Below are positions 33,808-42,230 of a stretch of DNA of 64,000 nucleotides, in pieces. Position 1 is the first letter of the stretch, and each line of letters opens with the position of its first letter. The notes beneath the pieces are model-generated. The model was given only the letters and a program-made list of their open reading frames with translations, was not told the origin of the DNA and did not search any database. Source of the stretch: Hydrogenophilales bacterium 16-64-40. GTDB lineage: Bacteria; Pseudomonadota; Gammaproteobacteria; Burkholderiales; Thiobacillaceae. Both the position numbers and the translations under genes were made by a program. The DNA lies in NCBI GenBank assembly GCA_002256995.1, contig NCGX01000010.1, positions 62,001 to 126,000 of the forward strand. Direction: 5' to 3'.

Positions 33808-34943
33808 ACACGAACTCCTTTAGTTTTTGACGCCACCGCATTCCATGTGAATTGCTCAGTCACACGCAAGAGGCCGGTTTTTCCAAGACGTCCGCAAAAA
33901 TCCTCGTCTTTCAACATGCGTCGCAGACCGGCCACTATGGCGCTGTGTGACGCGCCATCTACCCGCAGACCCGTCACTTCATTCAATACCGCAGAACCGG
34001 TACCACCCGCCTCACCTGCCAGGCTGGGCTTGCCACAGGCCGCCGCTTCGATGAACACCATGCCGAAGCCTTCATTGTCGCCGTTTATGTCGCGGTTGGG
34101 CATGGCAAAAACGTCGCAGGCGTTCATCCAGCGCGGCAGGTCGGCCTCGCTCACCGCGCCTATGCGGTGGACGATGCCTTGTGCATTTTGTTCCGCGATC
34201 AGGCCGTCGAGGTGTTCGGCGTCTTCACCGATGCCGGCGATGACATAGCGTAACGGGATGCCTTCGGCGTGTAAGTGCGCCACTGCACGGATCATCTGGT
34301 CGAAGCCCTTGCGGCGCGACAGGCGGCCGACCGAGAAAACCAGTTTTTCATCGGGGCGGATGCCGAGGCTTTCGCGCAGACCCGTGGTGTCGAGGCCGGG
34401 GCGGAAGACCGACACGTCGACGCCCGGATAGATGATGGTGATGCGAGCCGGATCGACGCCCATTTCCAGCAATGTGTCGCGCGTATGCTCGCTGTTGGCG
34501 ACCACCCTGTCGGCATGACGCAGGGCGAAGCGCATGGCCTTGAATTTTCCACCGCGTCCCCACGTGGTGAGTTCCTCCCCATGAGCATAGATCACCACCG
34601 GGCGAAAGGTCAGCCGCGCCACGGCCCATGCGACCAGGCCTTCGGGCAGGGCGCGAAAGGCGTGGATGGCGTCGAAGCGATGGGTGAGCGCCAGCGCCAG
34701 CGACTTGAAGAAGAAGCGCGCGTACATCGCCAGGGATTCGGGGCGCAGCCAGGGGATGCGCTTGAGGTTGAGGCGGTGGATGGTGTTGGGATGCGCCGCG
34801 TCGACTTCGGCGGCGCCCGGCACGTCGGCGGTGACGATGTGGATTTCCTTGCCGCCGAGACGCTTGTAGACCTCGGCCGCCCACACGGCGGTGCCGCCCT
34901 TGGTGGGGAGGAAGAGTTCGGTGAGGACGAGCAGGCGGTTCAT
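33804..34943 (-). CDS. Family 4 glycosyltransferase
   Basis: A 379-residue GT-B enzyme. The N-terminal LFLPTKGGTAVWAAEVYKRL, the acceptor-domain HGEELTTWGRGGKF, and the C-terminal donor-binding stretches KLVFSVGRLSRRKGFDQMI and EGFGMVFIEAAACGKPSLAG (E-x7-E) are typical. Neighbour of a TPR gene with a 4-bp overlap. A repeat-rich 200-bp gap separates it from the upstream glycosyltransferase. Confidence 0.92.
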   Translation of the reverse strand: MNRLLVLTELFLPTKGGTAVWAAEVYKRLGGKEIHIVTADVPGAAEVDAAHPNTIHRLNLKRIPWLRPESLAMYARFFFKSLALALTHRFDAIHAFRALPEGLVAWAVARLTFRPVVIYAHGEELTTWGRGGKFKAMRFALRHADRVVANSEHTRDTLLEMGVDPARITIIYPGVDVSVFRPGLDTTGLRESLGIRPDEKLVFSVGRLSRRKGFDQMIRAVAHLHAEGIPLRYVIAGIGEDAEHLDGLIAEQNAQGIVHRIGAVSEADLPRWMNACDVFAMPNRDINGDNEGFGMVFIEAAACGKPSLAGEAGGTGSAVLNEVTGLRVDGASHSAIVAGLRRMLKDEDFCGRLGKTGLLRVTEQFTWNAVASKTKGVRV

Positions 34944-34993
34944 GGGGTGGGGGTGTATTTAATTGGCTGGATCCCGGTGTTCACCGGATTTGG

Positions 34994-35076
34994 TGTCGCC
35001 CGCCCTCGGGCCGATTGCTGACGTTCGCACGGTGCTGACATTCGCGGCGAGGACGCCGCTCCCACAGGCAGGTCCG
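34994..35076. repeat. REP-like element, family A (degenerate left arm)
   Basis: GTCGCCCGCCCTCGGGCCGATT ... GCGGCGAGGACGCCGCTCCC AC. A fragment of family C (ACCACCCGCAAGGAGGG) follows at 35092-35108. Confidence 0.65.
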
Positions 35077-35146
35077 ATGCCGTTGTGGGACCACCCGCAA
35101 GGAGGGATATTGTGGTCGACCATGGGCAAATGCGATAGGCCATGCG

Positions 35147-36073
35147 TTAACCCCTGATCATCGAGAGGATGTCGCGCAGAGCTCGCCAATTGGGGCGCGC
35201 GCTTATGGTGGGCAGCACGGCCTTGACTGCGGCGATGCGCTGGCCGCTTTTGCTCAAGGCACAGCCGAGGTTGTAGCGGGCGCTTTGCATCCGCGCCGCC
35301 ACGCCCCGCCGGACCGGCGACGGAAAGTTCTCCGCCAGCCGGGAAAGATCGGTCAGGGTGCGCACGTTCTCGCGCTGCGCCGCCACCGGGTCGCGGCGGG
35401 TGGCGCTGCCGCCGTGGATCACGTAGACGCCGAGGCTTTGGCAGACCACGCCGATGCGGCGGCTCTTCGCCACCAGCCGGGTCAGAAAGTGCACGTCCTC
35501 GCACACCTTGTAGCCGGTAGGGTAGCCGCCCAGTTCGATGAAGCGCGCGCGCGGCACCGACAGCGTGTGGGTGTCGCCGAAATGGTCGGCAACGAAGGCG
35601 GCGACCTCGACGGGAGTTTCAATCACCACCCGCGCCGCGCCCGCAGCCTTGTTCAGCATCATGCGGCCGGATTCGTGCTGCGCCATCGAGGTGCCGAGCA
35701 GGGCGCCGGCTTCGTCGCGGTATTCGTAATCGCCGGTCAGGAAGTCGAGCGCCGCGTCTTCGGCGATCCACTCGGCATGCAGCTTGATGCGGTCGGGGGC
35801 ATACCAGTCGTCGGCGTCGAGAAACGCCAGCCAGTCGCCGCTGGCCGCTGCCGCGCCGGCGTTGCGGGCGACCGAGACGCCGCTGTTTTTTTGCCGGATC
35901 AGGCGCACGCCGTCGAAGCCGGCCGCGATTTCCGCAGTGGCATCGGTCGAGCCGTCGTCGACCACAATGATTTCGTGCGCCGGCCAGCTTTGCGCGCGCA
36001 CCGATTCGATGGCGCGCGCCAACGTGGCGGCGGAATTGAAGGCCGGGATGACGACCGAGAGGCGCGGGGTCAT
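35147..36073 (-). CDS. Family 2 glycosyltransferase
   Basis: A 308-residue GT-A enzyme beginning LSVVIPAFNSAATLARAIES, with EIIVVDDGSTDATAEIA, the DxD-containing WLAFLDADDWYAPDRI, and CEDVHFLTRLV as the acceptor-side acidic motif. The ATG at 36073 overlaps the stop of the upstream deacetylase-like gene by 4 bp; the long open frame upstream is that gene in another frame. Confidence 0.92.
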   Translation of the reverse strand: MTPRLSVVIPAFNSAATLARAIESVRAQSWPAHEIIVVDDGSTDATAEIAAGFDGVRLIRQKNSGVSVARNAGAAAASGDWLAFLDADDWYAPDRIKLHAEWIAEDAALDFLTGDYEYRDEAGALLGTSMAQHESGRMMLNKAAGAARVVIETPVEVAAFVADHFGDTHTLSVPRARFIELGGYPTGYKVCEDVHFLTRLVAKSRRIGVVCQSLGVYVIHGGSATRRDPVAAQRENVRTLTDLSRLAENFPSPVRRGVAARMQSARYNLGCALSKSGQRIAAVKAVLPTISARPNWRALRDILSMIRG

Positions 36074-37263
36074 GCGCGGCCTCCCAGCAAAGCCAGCGGC
36101 AAGGCCAGGCCGCTCAATTGCGACAGGCGGCGAAAGCGCGGGATTTCGTCGAGGCGCGCGCGCCAGGCGGCAAGCCGGGGCTTGAGCCGGGTTTCGATCC
36201 AGGCCGGGTCGCGCTGCCGGATCGCGCGCGCGAGATCGATCGGGGCGGCAAAGCGCAGGTCGGGGCAGCGTGTGAGGGCTTCGCGCAGGCCGGTTTCGAG
36301 GGCGGCCAGGCTGGCGTCCGGCGCCTGCAGGAAATTGAAGCGGTGGGTCTCGACCAGGCAGGCACGTCCCTGCCGGGTGCGCGCCTGCAGGCCGTCGACC
36401 AGACGCTGCGGCACATGCCCCAGTGCCGGCTCGAAATACACGTCGCGCACCAGAAAGCCTGGCCCGGCGAGTGAACGCCCGCCTGTCAGCATGGTGGCAT
36501 CCACGCAGCCCGGTTGGCCGGCGCCATTGCGGCAGGTGGCGCGGCGGCCCGGGGTGATGATGGCCTCGACGCCGGCCTGCGCCCAGGCGGCTTCGACCGC
36601 CTCGTTCCAGACGAAGGTGGTGGCGACGGCCACCTGCGGCGCGCTGCCGAACAGGGCCTGGTAGTCGGCGGCCTCGGTGGCGATGGCTTGCTGGATTGCG
36701 GCGGGCGTCAGCGCGCGCGACGGCAGGCAGGACGCATCGACCCAGCGGCTTTGCAGGGGCGAGGGCAGGTCTTCGGTGGACGCAGGGTCGGGAGCGGTGA
36801 GCCAGTCGCGCACGACGAGGTTGTCCTGTGCTGCCGCCAGCAGCGCGGGCGGCCAGTAATGGCACTGGCCGTGCAGCTGCGGGGCGAATACGCCGGACCG
36901 GATGCCGGCCTGGACGGCGGCGCGCACGGCGTCGAAGCGGGGATCGGCCAAGGGCAACGCGTGGTATTCGGTGCAGTGGGTGGCGGCGATGCGGGGGCCG
37001 TCGGGGACTTCCAGGATGACGCCGAGGGTCATGACTGCGGGCCGGCCGCAGCGGTCGCGGATGCCTTGCAGGGTGCCAGTGAGGCGCGTCAGCGCGTCGG
37101 CCTGCTGCAAGGGGCCGGCGCCCCAGTCATCGCTTTCGATGATGAGGACGGGGTGGCGCAGGACGGGTTCGCGCCAGCGGGCGGCGAGTGGGGTTGCGAA
37201 GGCGAGCAGGACCGCTGCCCATAGCAGGAGGATGGCGGCGAGGGCGATGACTGGGATCGTCAC
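36070..37263 (-). CDS. Membrane-anchored NodB-like deacetylase, divergent
   Basis: A 397-residue protein with an N-terminal membrane anchor (VIALAAILLLWAAVLLAFAT). LIIESDDWGAG resembles the Asp-Asp base motif of CE4 deacetylases, and APQLHGQCHYWPPAL gives an H-x3-H pair for the metal. The remainder is not close to standard NodB. It may deacetylate the EPS in the periplasm. It is coupled to the glycosyltransferase at 35147. Confidence 0.65.
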   Translation of the reverse strand: MTIPVIALAAILLLWAAVLLAFATPLAARWREPVLRHPVLIIESDDWGAGPLQQADALTRLTGTLQGIRDRCGRPAVMTLGVILEVPDGPRIAATHCTEYHALPLADPRFDAVRAAVQAGIRSGVFAPQLHGQCHYWPPALLAAAQDNLVVRDWLTAPDPASTEDLPSPLQSRWVDASCLPSRALTPAAIQQAIATEAADYQALFGSAPQVAVATTFVWNEAVEAAWAQAGVEAIITPGRRATCRNGAGQPGCVDATMLTGGRSLAGPGFLVRDVYFEPALGHVPQRLVDGLQARTRQGRACLVETHRFNFLQAPDASLAALETGLREALTRCPDLRFAAPIDLARAIRQRDPAWIETRLKPRLAAWRARLDEIPRFRRLSQLSGLALPLALLGGRA

Positions 37264-37286
37264 CGGGGTGCCCTCTGAGTTGCGTC

Positions 37287-37306
37287 ATTCCGGCGGATGC
37301 CGGAAT
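37287..37306. repeat. ATTCCGGC-GGAT-GCCGGAAT hairpin repeat
   Basis: Eight-base perfect arms with a 4-base loop, preceded by GTC and followed by CCAG: the form of widespread dRS3-like repeats that serve as phage or element targets in some bacteria. A related hairpin is at 43696. Confidence 0.7.
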
Positions 37307-37320
37307 CCAGTTTGATAAGA

Positions 37321-37382
37321 GCGCTGGCCGATTGCGGGCGGTGATGCGGTGCGGGCAATCGCGGCGAGGACGCCGCTCCTAC
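37321..37382. repeat. REP-like element, family A
   Basis: GGCCGATTGCGGGCGGTG ... GCGGCGAGGACGCCGCTCCT AC; left arm shortened. Confidence 0.65.
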
Positions 37383-37511
37383 GACACCCGCCCGTGGTTT
37401 GCGGGTTGCACGGGATTGCCCTAAAGGACTCCGATCTACTACGTGCTGAAGCACATGCAAAGTCGTATGCCACGCTTCGCCCGCAATGACGGCAAAGGCA
37501 TATTCCGGCGT

Positions 37512-37640
37512 GTAGGAGCACCCGCGAGGGGTAGGCCATGCTTGTAAAGCCGCTAAAGCGGCAACAAGCGTGCTCGCCCGCCCCCGGGCCGATTGCGGGC
37601 GATGGCGCGGCGCGGGCAATCGCGGCGAGGGCGCCGGTGC
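37512..37640. repeat. Compound repeat: family C joined to family A
   Basis: Begins GTAGGAGCACCCGCGAGGGG (family C), continues through an inverted pair GCCGCTaaaGCGGC, and passes into CTCGCCCGCCCCCGGGCCGA (family A). The same C-then-A order is seen at 47621 and 49777. Confidence 0.7.
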
Positions 37641-37702
37641 GTGGTTGTTGCCGACTTGTCGGCCATACAACCACGGCCTACCCCTTGCGGGTGCTCCTAC
37701 AA
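37640..37702. repeat. Family-C repeat, inverted copy
   Basis: Ends CCTTGCGGGTGCTCCTAC, the inverse of the family-C start. Inside are GCCGACTTGTCGGC and GGTTGTT ... CAACCACGGCC, forming a long imperfect hairpin. Confidence 0.7.
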
Positions 37703-37735
37703 CTGCTGGCCATGGCTGGCGAGGGGCGCTGCCCA

Positions 37736-38749
37736 TCAATACCCCATCCGCTTAGCCACGTCCGCCACCTTCGGCAGCACGCGTTCGATCTTGTCCCGGT
37801 TGCGGCCGTCTTTCCATTTGTCCAGGCGGATTTCGGAGAAGGCGTTGTAGGGGATGTCGAGCACGTCGGCGCAGTGCGCCTGCAGGCGGGCGTCGAATGC
37901 CAGGCTACAGCCTTCGAACACCTGGCGGAAGGTGGCCACCGGGTCGCGCAGGAAATCCTCATAGAACACATCAACCCATTGCCCGGCGGGCACGTCGGCC
38001 TTGGCGTCGAGGATGGCCTGGTTGATGGCGGTGTACTGGAAGGCGGCGACGTCTTCGACCGGCGCATTGACATACTCGCGCCAGCCGTCGGCGAGGAAGA
38101 AGCACCACTGGGTCAGGGTGCCGTTTTCCACCGCCACCGTCGCCGGCAGGTCGTTCGACCAGGTGGCGAACTCGTCGGGTTTTCGCCAGCCCTCGATCAG
38201 CGAATTGAGGTTGTCGCCGGGGCTGCGCTTGATGAAGACGAACACGGCATCGGGAAACAGCGCCCGCAGATAGGGTACGCACAGGCCGTTCTGGTTGTTC
38301 TTGTCGACCCAGCGATGCTGCCCGGTCCAACTGTAGAAATAACGGCTGACGGTATCGCGATCCGCCGGGCTGGCGTCGCCGGCATCCAGCGCATGGGTGT
38401 CCCAGTGCTTGTCGGCCGGCGGGTGCAGGTCGGTCCAGTAATCGTGGGTTTCGCGCTGCAGGCTGCCGATCTCGCGCGACTCGGACAGGGTCTTGTAGAC
38501 CAGGGTGGTGCCGGCGCGCGAGCAGCCGACCACGATGATCGGGCGCTGCGCGGGCGCGCGCGAAATCGACCAGCGTGCGCTGCGCAGGCCGCGCTGGATG
38601 CGCCGCGCGTGATGGGCCAGTGTTTTGCTAACTTTAATCAGGAATTCATTCAACGGCTTGGGCTTTCTGACATTAGGGCAAAGGATTTCAGCATCGATCA
38701 CACCGCTGGATTGCTTCGTTGCACTCGCAATGGCCGGAAACAAATCCAT
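37736..38749 (-). CDS. Sulfotransferase family protein
   Basis: A 337-residue sulfotransferase. The phosphosulfate loop is IIVVGCSRAGTTLVYKTLSE (near residue 71) and the 3'-phosphate segment is VFVFIKRSPGDNLNSLIEGW. The ATG at 38749 is supported by AGGAA 5 bases upstream. The first ~20 residues (AIASATKQSSGV) are encoded by a dispersed repeat, so the gene seems to have gained its start from repeat DNA; a TTG at 38653 would give a more usual N-terminus. Flanked on both sides by non-coding repeats, it stands alone. Confidence 0.85.
   Translation of the reverse strand: MDLFPAIASATKQSSGVIDAEILCPNVRKPKPLNEFLIKVSKTLAHHARRIQRGLRSARWSISRAPAQRPIIVVGCSRAGTTLVYKTLSESREIGSLQRETHDYWTDLHPPADKHWDTHALDAGDASPADRDTVSRYFYSWTGQHRWVDKNNQNGLCVPYLRALFPDAVFVFIKRSPGDNLNSLIEGWRKPDEFATWSNDLPATVAVENGTLTQWCFFLADGWREYVNAPVEDVAAFQYTAINQAILDAKADVPAGQWVDVFYEDFLRDPVATFRQVFEGCSLAFDARLQAHCADVLDIPYNAFSEIRLDKWKDGRNRDKIERVLPKVADVAKRMGY
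38705..38731. repeat. Dispersed GGATTGC...GCAATGG repeat inside coding DNA
   Basis: CTGGATTGCTTCGTTGCACT CGCAATGG: a hairpin repeat common in proteobacterial genomes, here within the first codons of the sulfotransferase gene. Confidence 0.55.
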
Positions 38750-38845
38750 GTTTCCTGACCCGATTCAACATACAGGATTCGTGCCAAGCGGCAGGCTCGT
38801 TTATATTGGCGGACATTATCCCGCATCACTCTGGCACACGACACC

Positions 38846-40672
38846 ATGGATGGCATTTTTGGCTGGCTGGGCAACCACGGCGCGCATCAGGATTTGATCA
38901 AGCACATGGGGCAGGCGGCACGCTTGTCGCCTGAAGGCGCACTGAATGCGCACAGCAGCCAGGTGCTGGGGGTGGCGGGCTGCTCGCGCCTCGGCAAGGC
39001 CGATATCCACGTTGAGAACGGGCTGGCCGCGGCATTGTACGGACGACCGCGCTTTCTCGACGCCGATCTGGCCTTTATCGCCCGCGACCAGAATCCGGCC
39101 ATGGCGGTGGCGCACGGCTGGCTACGCTTTGGCGAAATACTGCCCACGTTGATGCAAGGCAATTTCGCCTTCGCCGTGCTCGAACCGCTGAAGAAAAAAG
39201 CCTTTCTAGCGCTCGACCGCGTCGGCGCCGAACGCCTGTGTTACGCCAAACACGGCGACCAGCTGGTGTTCGGCAGCAGCGTGCAAAGCGTGGCGGCCCA
39301 CCCCGCCGTCGGCCGCGTCATCGACCCCCAGGCGATCTACGACTATCTCTATTTCCACGCCATTCCCGCGCCACGCAGCTTGTATCAGGGCGTGCACAAG
39401 GTGCTGCCGGGACAAACCCTCACCCTGAAGAACGGCCAGCTCAGCACCGCGTTTTACTGGCAGGCCGACTACGCCCCGGTCGATGCCGGTTTCGCCCCCC
39501 ACCGCCGCGATTTCCGCAACATACTCGACCAGGCGGTGCGCGATGCCGATGCGCCAGCCACCGCGGCGTTTCTTTCCGGCGGCACGGACAGCTCGACCAT
39601 CGTCGGCGCCCTCACCGCGGCGCGCGGCGCGCCTGTCGACACCTTTTCCATCGGCTTCGACGCCGCCGGCTTTGACGAAATGGAATACGCGCGCTGCGCC
39701 GCCGAGCGCTACGGCAGCCGCAGCCATGAGTATTACCTGAAGCCCGCCGACATCGTGACCGCGATTCCCATCATCGCGCAGGAATATGACGAACCCTTCG
39801 GCAACGACTCGGCGGTGCCGACCTACTTCTGCGCCAAGGCTGCGCGCGAAGCGGGATTCGAGAACATGTTTGCCGGCGACGGCGGCGATGAAATATTCGG
39901 CGGCAATGCGCGCTACGCCAAGCAGCGCCTGTTCGAGGCCTATGCCCACCTGCCCGCCGTGCTGCGGCGCGGGCTGATCGAGCCGGTTGCAAACCTGCCG
40001 GGGCTGTCGGACCGGTTTCCGCTGTCCAAGCTGAAAAGCTACGTCGCCCAGGCCCATGTCAGGCTGCCGCTGCGACTGGAAAGCTACAACTTCCTCCACC
40101 GCACTCCGCTCGACCAGATTTTTGCTGCGGATTTCATTCGTGCCGTCGACCCCTCGTCGACGGACGCCGCCCTCAGCGAAGTCTACGACCGCACCAGTTC
40201 CGACCATTACATCAACCGCCTGATGCACCTGGACCTGAAGTTCACCCTGGCCGACAACGACTTGCGCAAGGTCGGCACCATGACAGAAGCGGCGGGGATC
40301 GAAGTGCACTACCCGCTGCTCGACGACCGCCTGGTCGCGTTTGCCAATCATCTGCCGGTGGATTACAAGGTGCGCGGGCAAAAGCTGCGCTGGTTCTTCA
40401 AGGAAGCCCTGGACGACCTGCTTCCGGAAAAGATCATCAACAAGACCAAGCATGGCTTCGGCCTGCCGTTCGGCGTGTGGAGCACGCAATACGCCCCGCT
40501 CGGCGACATCGTCGGCGACAGCCTGTCGGACTTCAAAAAGCGCGGCTTGATCCAGCCGGCGTATCTGGACCACATGCTGGCTATGCAGCGCGGCCAGCAT
40601 GCAAGTTATTACGGAATAATGATCTGGGTGGTGATGATGCTGGAGCAGTGGCTGGCGGCGAACGAACATTGA
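38846..40672 (+). CDS. Asparagine synthetase-like amidotransferase lacking the glutaminase cysteine
   Basis: A 608-residue AsnB-fold protein. The N-terminus reads MDGIFGW instead of the MCGI that class II glutaminases need, so the nucleophile Cys2 is Asp; the rest of the N-terminal domain is present but diverged. The synthetase domain is intact: PP-loop SGGTDSS at 244-250, YDEPFGNDSAVPTYF, and FAGDGGDEIFGG. It probably adenylates a carboxylate and uses free ammonia or another amine. The only plus-strand gene in the 32-63 kb region. A normal paralogue lies at 47834. Confidence 0.88.
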   Translation: MDGIFGWLGNHGAHQDLIKHMGQAARLSPEGALNAHSSQVLGVAGCSRLGKADIHVENGLAAALYGRPRFLDADLAFIARDQNPAMAVAHGWLRFGEILPTLMQGNFAFAVLEPLKKKAFLALDRVGAERLCYAKHGDQLVFGSSVQSVAAHPAVGRVIDPQAIYDYLYFHAIPAPRSLYQGVHKVLPGQTLTLKNGQLSTAFYWQADYAPVDAGFAPHRRDFRNILDQAVRDADAPATAAFLSGGTDSSTIVGALTAARGAPVDTFSIGFDAAGFDEMEYARCAAERYGSRSHEYYLKPADIVTAIPIIAQEYDEPFGNDSAVPTYFCAKAAREAGFENMFAGDGGDEIFGGNARYAKQRLFEAYAHLPAVLRRGLIEPVANLPGLSDRFPLSKLKSYVAQAHVRLPLRLESYNFLHRTPLDQIFAADFIRAVDPSSTDAALSEVYDRTSSDHYINRLMHLDLKFTLADNDLRKVGTMTEAAGIEVHYPLLDDRLVAFANHLPVDYKVRGQKLRWFFKEALDDLLPEKIINKTKHGFGLPFGVWSTQYAPLGDIVGDSLSDFKKRGLIQPAYLDHMLAMQRGQHASYYGIMIWVVMMLEQWLAANEH

Positions 40673-40697
40673 TCTGTTCGCCAACCGTCAAGGTCTT

Positions 40698-42071
40698 TTA
40701 GCGCAGCTTTTTCTTGTAGTGCCAATAAATGCCTTTGGCCGCCTTGTGTAGCACGCTCTCATCCGAGATGTACTTGCGGTATATCCCCTCGGCACGCTTT
40801 TCAAACGTCCATTTCAGGTAATCCAGCACAGCGCGGTCACGATAGGCTTTGAAATAGGTAGCGAGTTCATCGCGTGTTTTCGCCATGCCATTGTCAGCAT
40901 ACTTGGCCACATATGGTGTGAAATCGGGGTACAGCCGCGATGGGCCCCAGTCGCCGTGCAGGGTGGTTTTCATAAAGTTGGCGATCAGCATGTCGTCGAA
41001 AACCTCATAACGGATTGCTGTCATCAGCGAGTTTCGCGGGGCCTCGAAAGTGACGCCGCGGTTGAATTTCCGGTCGCTGATCTTGATGGTGTGATCCTGT
41101 CCGCCAACGCGCAGATTGACGTAATCCAGATGCGTGGCCAGATGCCCGATCGCTTTGAAATAACGGCTGGCGAGTTCGCGATCCTCGGCGTCGAGCTTGT
41201 CGTTCCAGTCATCGCCAAAATCCGTTGCGGGCAGGATCGTCACCGGCAGTTCGCGCGGGCGGATTTCCTCCCAACTGTCGTCCATGCAGTTGTAACGCAC
41301 ATAGGCCGGCAGCATCTGGCATTTGTCTGACTCAAAACCGTTGCGGTAATCGTCCAGCGAGGTGTGAAAGATGTTGGCCCAGGCCGAGTCCTCGCGCTGA
41401 TAGGTGTGCATCGAGCTGAACGGGATGAAGTATTTGGCGCCGACCGTTTCGGTGCGATTGGCATTGCGCTTGCCGATAGCGGGCGTGACCTCGGTCGGCG
41501 CGATACGGCTGCCGTCCTCATGAAAGAAGTTGATCATGTCGGCGTCACCATAGCGGCTGGACAGCCCCATCATGAACGACACCGGATAACGCTTGATGAT
41601 GCTGCGAACGTGGTTTTCCCACCCGTGGTCCGATGCGTCGGTGCGGTTGAAGACCAGCCGGCCGTTGATGTCAGCGAGCAGCACAGCGTCCTGATTGAGG
41701 TCGGAAATGCAATACACCCTGACGTGCTCGGACAAGGTATACCAGCGGCGGTCCTGCATCACATGCACATCGAAGCCCTGCCCCTTCAGATCATCGTGGA
41801 TGCGCTTGCCGACATGGTCGGGCAGCAGAATCTTCTTTCCCATCAACTGCGGAATCGACTCGGGGTTGAGATGGTCGGGATGCCCATGCGACAGCCAGAC
41901 ATATTCTGCGCCCAGAATGCCTTTCATTTGCTGTTCGGGAATTTCGTGCGACTGGCCCCAACTGCCGAAATAGGCCTGTGGTGTAAACCAGGGGTCAGTG
42001 ACAAGGACAGGTCGCCCGTTGTCATATAAGGTGAGAATGGCGTTGCCGATTGTTTCGAATCCGGTTTTCAT
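40698..42071 (-). CDS. Metallo-beta-lactamase-fold hydrolase
   Basis: A 457-residue protein. The MBL metal motif HGHPDH is at residues 62-67, and PVLVTDPWFTPQAYFGSWGQ precedes it as in UlaG/RomA-type lactonases and phosphodiesterases. The second half (~250-457) is a separate, unrecognised domain rich in aromatic residues. The fold suggests hydrolysis of a phosphodiester or lactone on an EPS precursor, but the substrate is unknown. It converges with the AsnB-like gene. Confidence 0.82.
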   Translation of the reverse strand: MKTGFETIGNAILTLYDNGRPVLVTDPWFTPQAYFGSWGQSHEIPEQQMKGILGAEYVWLSHGHPDHLNPESIPQLMGKKILLPDHVGKRIHDDLKGQGFDVHVMQDRRWYTLSEHVRVYCISDLNQDAVLLADINGRLVFNRTDASDHGWENHVRSIIKRYPVSFMMGLSSRYGDADMINFFHEDGSRIAPTEVTPAIGKRNANRTETVGAKYFIPFSSMHTYQREDSAWANIFHTSLDDYRNGFESDKCQMLPAYVRYNCMDDSWEEIRPRELPVTILPATDFGDDWNDKLDAEDRELASRYFKAIGHLATHLDYVNLRVGGQDHTIKISDRKFNRGVTFEAPRNSLMTAIRYEVFDDMLIANFMKTTLHGDWGPSRLYPDFTPYVAKYADNGMAKTRDELATYFKAYRDRAVLDYLKWTFEKRAEGIYRKYISDESVLHKAAKGIYWHYKKKLR

Positions 42072-42109
42072 GTCAGTTGTTCAGTGAATATTCTTAACAG
42101 ATTGCCCGC

Positions 42110-42165
42110 GTTGGGCTGATTAAAATGAAATTCAACACACCAAGCGCATGACGTCCTTTCCTTGT
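42110..42165. repeat. Family-D palindromic repeat, copy 3
   Basis: GTTGGGCTGATTAAAATGAA ATTCAAC plus tail cacaccaagcgcatgac; degenerate compared with the copy at 17040. Confidence 0.55.
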
Positions 42166-42185
42166 GAGCACACAGCGTAGTTCAA

Positions 42186-42213
42186 GTTGGGCTTAGCAGC
42201 CCAACCTATGGCC
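42186..42213. repeat. Family-B palindromic repeat, copy 3
   Basis: GTTGGGCttagcaGCCCAACCTATGGCC; one change from the copies at 12884 and 13017. Confidence 0.7.
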
Positions 42214-42230
42214 TAAGCGACAACAACCAC

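Larger units (their letters stand above)
37264..37735. other. 470-bp repeat-filled gap inside the EPS locus
   Basis: Contains, in order, a CATTCCGGC hairpin repeat (37287), a family-A element (37321-37382), a family-C/family-A compound (37512-37640) and an inverted family-C element (37640-37702). No coding sequence is credible here. Confidence 0.75.

Noticed and set aside
35125-35142. Sigma-54-like TGGCCT ... TTGC on the minus strand upstream of the glycosyltransferase at 33804
   Set aside because: GG-N12-GC spacing again, and it lies about 180 bp from the start codon inside repeat DNA.
35147-36865. Long upstream extensions of minus-strand frames (also at 43747-45465, 49935-51653, 56994-58595 and 8450-9637)
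   Set aside because: Each extension runs through the preceding gene in another frame; family N-termini place the real starts downstream.
37264-37735. Open frames in the repeat-filled gap
   Set aside because: They are translations of palindromic repeats and have no conserved protein features or ribosome sites.
38772-38786. TGGCAC-N5-CTGT on the minus strand before the second sulfotransferase
   Set aside because: The -24 box and spacing are right, but the essential GC at -12 is GT. It could be a weak site; not strong enough to list.
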